Assembly: GCA_021776655.1 (NCBI GenBank)
Contig: JAJFFK010000030.1
Coordinates: forward strand, 1-64,000
Origin: Henriciella sp.
Lineage (GTDB): Bacteria; Pseudomonadota; Alphaproteobacteria; Caulobacterales; Hyphomonadaceae
Reading direction: 5' to 3'
Length of the DNA: 64,000 nt
Shown here: in pieces, positions 60,753 through 64,000 of the stretch
Numbering within the stretch: position 1 is the first letter of the stretch
Layout: each line of letters begins with the position of its first letter
The notes under the pieces: model-generated
The model's input: only the letters and a program-made list of their open reading frames with translations
Database searches by the model: none
What the model was told of the DNA's origin: nothing
Translations under genes and position numbers: made by a program

Positions 60753-62048
60753 ATGGCATGTGTTGTGGTTGTCGGCGCTCAATGGGGCGATGAGGGCAAA
60801 GGTAAAATTGTTGATTGGCTGTCGGCCCGCGCCGATGTGATCGTGCGCTTTCAGGGCGGACATAATGCTGGCCATACGCTGGTCATCGGCAACAAGACAT
60901 TCAAGCTCAACCTGTTGCCATCCGGGGTGGTGCGCGGCGGTAAACTCTCGGTCATTGGCAATGGCGTTGTGGTTGATCCGTGGCAGTTACTGGCCGAGAT
61001 TGCAGGTATGGAAAAAGAGGGCATTGAGCTCGGACCGGACGAGCTGATCCTGGCTGAGAACGCCTGTCTGATCCTGCCCTGGCACAAGGACATTGATGCC
61101 GCGCGTGAGACCGAGCTTGGCGACGCCAAGATCGGCACGACCAAGCGCGGGATTGGCCCGGCCTATGAAGACAAGGTCGGCCGCCGCGCAATCCGGGTTG
61201 CTGATCTGGCTGATCCGGCGGCGATTGATATGAAACTGACCCGGCTACTCGCGCACCATCGCCCGCTTCGCAAAGGCCTTGGCCTGCCCGAGCCTGATGC
61301 GGGCGCGCTGAAAGCTGACCTGTTGGAGCTTGCGCCGCGTATTCTGCCTTATGCCAAGGCGGCATGGCGACATCTCGACAGGCAAATACGCGCCGACAAG
61401 CGGATCCTGTTCGAGGGCGCACAAGGCGTCATGCTTGATGTCGACCATGGCACGTATCCTTATGTCACCTCGTCGAATGTGGTTGCCGGTCAAGCGTCTG
61501 CCGGGTCGGGCATTGGCCCTGGCGCGATCAGCTATGTGCTGGGTTTGGCCAAGGCGTATACAACACGGGTTGGCTCAGGTCCGTTTCCGACCGAGCTTGA
61601 AGATGAGACCGGGCAAAAACTCGGAGAGCGCGGGCATGAGTTTGGCACGGTGACGGGCCGGGCGCGGCGCTGTGGCTGGTTTGATGCAGTAATGGTGCAT
61701 CAGGCCTGTATCACGTCTGGGGTGACCGGGTTGGCGCTGACCAAGCTGGATGTGCTCGATGGGTTTGAAGAATTGAAAATCTGTACCTCGTATCGACTTG
61801 GCGACAAGACGCTCGATCATTTTCCGGCTGGGCTGACCGATCAGGCGAATGTCCGGCCGGTCTATGAGACCATGCCGGGCTGGACTGAGAGCACACGCGG
61901 CGCGCGTAGCTGGAATGATTTGCCAGCCAATGCGGTGAAGTATGTCCGCCGCCTTGAAGAGCTGGTTGGCAAGCCATGCGCCTTGGTTTCGACCTCACCA
62001 GAACGCGAAGATGTTATCTTGATGCGGGATCCGTTCGAGCGCGGCTAG
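60753..62048 (+). CDS. purA: Adenylosuccinate synthetase
   Basis: A 431-residue GTP-dependent enzyme joining IMP and aspartate, first committed step to AMP. The GTP loop is [12 protein letters not shown] (residues 12-23), the catalytic aspartate is D13 and the H41-type residue follows in [21 protein letters not shown] and [19 protein letters not shown] are standard. The start at 60753 follows AGGAG and places the GTP loop correctly; longer frames are unlikely. Confidence 0.96.
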   Translation: MACVVVVGAQWGDEGKGKIVDWLSARADVIVRFQGGHNAGHTLVIGNKTFKLNLLPSGVVRGGKLSVIGNGVVVDPWQLLAEIAGMEKEGIELGPDELILAENACLILPWHKDIDAARETELGDAKIGTTKRGIGPAYEDKVGRRAIRVADLADPAAIDMKLTRLLAHHRPLRKGLGLPEPDAGALKADLLELAPRILPYAKAAWRHLDRQIRADKRILFEGAQGVMLDVDHGTYPYVTSSNVVAGQASAGSGIGPGAISYVLGLAKAYTTRVGSGPFPTELEDETGQKLGERGHEFGTVTGRARRCGWFDAVMVHQACITSGVTGLALTKLDVLDGFEELKICTSYRLGDKTLDHFPAGLTDQANVRPVYETMPGWTESTRGARSWNDLPANAVKYVRRLEELVGKPCALVSTSPEREDVILMRDPFERG

Positions 62049-62144
62049 GCGATCTTTTTTCAACTTCAGCAATGCTAATGCTTGAGTGTACACGCAGCCT
62101 TGGCTAGACCAAGCGCGGGTGGGCAAAAAGGCGAGAGACGTAAG

Positions 62145-62579
62145 ATGACGGCAACGCTAGATGCTTTCCGGCAGGGTTTTCCTGCCTTCCTTGTAATGAC
62201 TGGAACCGCGGGCCTGCTTTTGCTGCTGGCGAGCACGGTTTATGTTCTGCTGACCCCTTGGAAGGAGTTGGCTTTGGTGCGCGGCGGCAACGGTGCTGCG
62301 GGCCTGGCGCTATCGGGGGCAATTGTTGGATTGGCTATTCCGATCGCATCCTGTTTGGCGTCCAGTCTTGGCCTCTTCGATCTATTGCTTTGGGGCACCG
62401 TCGCATTGCTGCTGCAATTGCTGACCTATCGTGTCATCGATATGATCTTGAAAGACATCCCAAAGCGTATCCAGAATGATGAGGCAGGTGCAGCGATTGT
62501 TTTGATTGCGTCAAAAATTTCGGTCGCGTTGATTCTTGCGGCTGGGCTATGGGATCCAAACCTGCAGCGGCTTTATTAG
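62145..62579 (+). CDS. DUF350 membrane protein
   Basis: A 144-residue protein with four hydrophobic segments, two helices plus a second similar pair (LALSGAIVGLAIPIASCLASS and LLLWGTVALLLQLLTYRVID), followed by DIPKRIQNDEAGAAIVLIAS, the hallmark of DUF350/YjfL. The family is found with potassium- and stress-related genes in other species; its role is unknown. The start at 62145 has a purine-rich stretch upstream. The serine protease starts 11 bases after its stop. Confidence 0.82.
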   Translation: MTATLDAFRQGFPAFLVMTGTAGLLLLLASTVYVLLTPWKELALVRGGNGAAGLALSGAIVGLAIPIASCLASSLGLFDLLLWGTVALLLQLLTYRVIDMILKDIPKRIQNDEAGAAIVLIASKISVALILAAGLWDPNLQRLY

Positions 62580-62589
62580 GAGCGCCTCA

Positions 62590-63420
62590 ATGCTGAGATG
62601 GATCCCTGATTGGATACTCTATAGCCTGGCGCTAAGCGTTGTCTTGTGGGCGATCTTTTCTTCTCCACCTGATGACGCACCAGAGCCGCCGCCTGAGGCG
62701 GTTAAAAAAGAAGGCGCGATGTTGCCGCCTGCTTCGGCCTTTGACGAGCGTGTTCTGGTTCAGGTGACCAAGCCAAAAAGCGGTATCGGAACGGCCTTTG
62801 CGATCAATCAGTCTGGTCAATGGCTAACCGCGCGCCACGTTGTCGACGGCTGCGACCGGGTCGCCTTACTGGTTGCCCCGGATCAGTACGTACAGGCGCA
62901 ACGGGTGATTGTGTCTGATCATTTTGACCTGGCGCTGATCGAAACAGGGTCCAGCCCGTATCCGGTAAACCTAAACACCACGACCGATCTGCGGATTGGA
63001 ACATATGGCTATCATGTTGGCTATCCACAGGGGCGTCCCGGCGAGGCGGCCTCACGTTTAATGGCGCGCTCAACCTTGATCTCAAGCGGCCGACGCAACG
63101 GCAAAGAACAAATTCTGACCTGGGCGGAAACCGGCCGCACACGCGGTCTGACCGGGTCACTGGGCGGCTTGAGTGGTGGGCCTGTCTATGATGACCTGGG
63201 CCGGGTACGCGGCGTGATTGTCGCCGAAAGCCCCCGGCGCGGAAGGATTTATACCGCCTCGCCAGAAACGGTTCGCGCGTTTATCGAAGCGCAGGATATA
63301 GATTTACTCGGCAAGCGTCCAAGACCGTTCTCACCTGAAAGCTATGGTGCTGAAGCTGACTATGCCCGGCGCAATTTGCAGGTTGTCAAAGTCGCTTGCG
63401 GTGTAAAGGAAGACTCGTGA
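62590..63420 (+). CDS. Membrane-anchored trypsin-like serine protease
   Basis: A 276-residue protein: an N-terminal membrane anchor (about 8-24) and a Pro-rich linker (SPPDDAPEPPPEA), then a chymotrypsin-fold domain with the full triad H83 (ARHVV), D113 (HFDLALI) and S195 (GGLSGGPV). The oxyanion GLSGG context is good. There is no PDZ domain, unlike HtrA. Start at 62590 follows AGGAG. It overlaps pyrF by four bases and follows the DUF350 gene by 11; the pair may form a membrane stress unit. Confidence 0.85.
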   Translation: MLRWIPDWILYSLALSVVLWAIFSSPPDDAPEPPPEAVKKEGAMLPPASAFDERVLVQVTKPKSGIGTAFAINQSGQWLTARHVVDGCDRVALLVAPDQYVQAQRVIVSDHFDLALIETGSSPYPVNLNTTTDLRIGTYGYHVGYPQGRPGEAASRLMARSTLISSGRRNGKEQILTWAETGRTRGLTGSLGGLSGGPVYDDLGRVRGVIVAESPRRGRIYTASPETVRAFIEAQDIDLLGKRPRPFSPESYGAEADYARRNLQVVKVACGVKEDS

Positions 63421-64000
63421 CGTTGTTCGCGGATCGCCTGATCCGTGCGACCCGGCAACACGGCCCGCTTTGTGTCGGCATTGATCCGCATGCAGGGCGT
63501 ATTCCTGGCCTGTTTGGCGGCGATACACCGGCGGGTCTGGCGGCATGGGGCGAGGCGGTCGTGCAGGCGGTGGCTGGCCGGGCCGGGATTGTAAAGCCAC
63601 AGGCGGGCCTGTTTGAGCGCCACGGTTGGCAGGGCATGCGAGCGCTGGCGCGGGTCTGCGACGCGGCCCGCGAGGCCGGTCTGGTGACGCTGGTCGATGC
63701 CAAGCGCGGCGATATCGGCTCGACGGCAGAAGGCTATGCGAGCGCCTATCTCGCCAAGGACGCGCCGTTTGCCTGTGATGCGCTGACGGTGAACCCATAT
63801 ATGGGGCTCGATACGCTGGAGCCGTTTGTTCGCACGGCGCAGGATAATGGCAAGGGCGTAATTGTTCTGGCGCGGACCAGTAATTCCGGATCTGCTGATT
63901 TCCAGTCGCGCGACCTGGAGGGGGCACCGCTATATGCCCGTGTGGTTGGTGCGCTGGCGCCAATGATTGAGCGGCTTGAAGGGACAAGTGGCTGGTCTGG
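63417..64000 (+). CDS. pyrF: Orotidine 5'-phosphate decarboxylase (partial, cut by window end)
   Basis: The first 194 residues of PyrF, last step of UMP synthesis. GTG start at 63417 overlaps the protease stop (GTGA). GIDPH at residues 21-25 and the catalytic DAKRGD at 94-99 (LVDAKRGDIGSTAEGYA) indicate the type II (long, about 270 residue) form. The 3' end lies outside the window. Confidence 0.93.
   Translation, partial: MTLFADRLIRATRQHGPLCVGIDPHAGRIPGLFGGDTPAGLAAWGEAVVQAVAGRAGIVKPQAGLFERHGWQGMRALARVCDAAREAGLVTLVDAKRGDIGSTAEGYASAYLAKDAPFACDALTVNPYMGLDTLEPFVRTAQDNGKGVIVLARTSNSGSADFQSRDLEGAPLYARVVGALAPMIERLEGTSGWS

Noticed and set aside
1-64000. Search by eye for tRNA genes, rRNA, CRISPR arrays, insertion sequences or phage genes
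   Set aside because: No transposase, integrase or phage protein, no regularly spaced repeats and no convincing tRNA were found in any gap.

Overview
The window is ordinary, gene-dense bacterial chromosome of medium-high GC with about 65 protein genes and short intergenic gaps. It points to an aerobic alphaproteobacterium. The regulatory grammar is alphaproteobacterial: a GTTC-N7-GTTC LexA box before a Y-family polymerase, a SAM-II riboswitch before metA, a bolA/DnaJ-like divergent pair, a CysNC fusion and class I ketol-acid reductoisomerase. The gene set resembles Caulobacterales/Maricaulales-type marine bacteria, but a finer placement is inference. I see no prophage, insertion sequence, CRISPR array, rRNA or tRNA.

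Layout. 1-775: flank plus a GNAT acetyltransferase. 821-8272 (minus strand): trxB, then a tightly coupled Entner-Doudoroff operon zwf-edd-glk-eda-pyk taking glucose to pyruvate. 8356-8570: a structured repeat element. 8572-12901 (minus): branched-chain amino acid genes ilvB-(membrane protein)-ilvN and ilvC, preceded by a 13-codon leader peptide and attenuator. 12949-18764: miaA, serB, and the membrane quality-control set hflK-hflC-DUF2065-HtrA protease. 18859-25875: mrp, a diguanylate cyclase, an SMP-30 lactonase, folA, a VUT-family transporter, a glutamate-synthase-like FMN protein and a cAMP-type phosphodiesterase that seems to start at AUU. 25851-30449 (minus): two acyl-CoA dehydrogenases, a SnoaL-like protein, a two-helix membrane protein and a processive-type glycosyltransferase. 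30450-31130: the longest gene-free stretch and an orphan 63-residue gene with its own control elements.

31142-38239: SixA phosphatase, peroxiredoxin, a second copy of the repeat element, and the translation cluster infC-(120 aa)-rpmI-rplT-pheS-pheT, with infC apparently starting at AUA. 38326-43292: a GT4 glycosyltransferase, alpha/beta hydrolase, exported M20 peptidase and amidase. 43362-46225: ruvC-ruvA-ruvB plus a membrane protein. 46346-48817: metA with its SAM-II riboswitch, divergent from an SOS-controlled Y-family polymerase. 48989-53124: sulfate activation (cysD-cysNC), a gene-like remnant and a CaiB/BaiF CoA-transferase. 53134-58431: ftsK, a UbiH-type hydroxylase, a membrane protein, bolA and a DnaJ-like protein. 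58452-64000: amidohydrolase, an unrecognised exported protein, purA, DUF350 protein, membrane-anchored trypsin-like protease and the start of pyrF.

The most interesting observations are regulatory: the ilv attenuator, the two non-canonical start codons (infC AUA, phosphodiesterase AUU), the SOS box in front of a little-studied Y-family clade, an inverted-repeat element shared by two operon ends, and the isolated 63-residue gene. I did not find a convincing multi-gene novel system. The best candidates for undescribed biology are that 63-residue gene, the secreted 287-residue protein, and the DUF350/protease pair.
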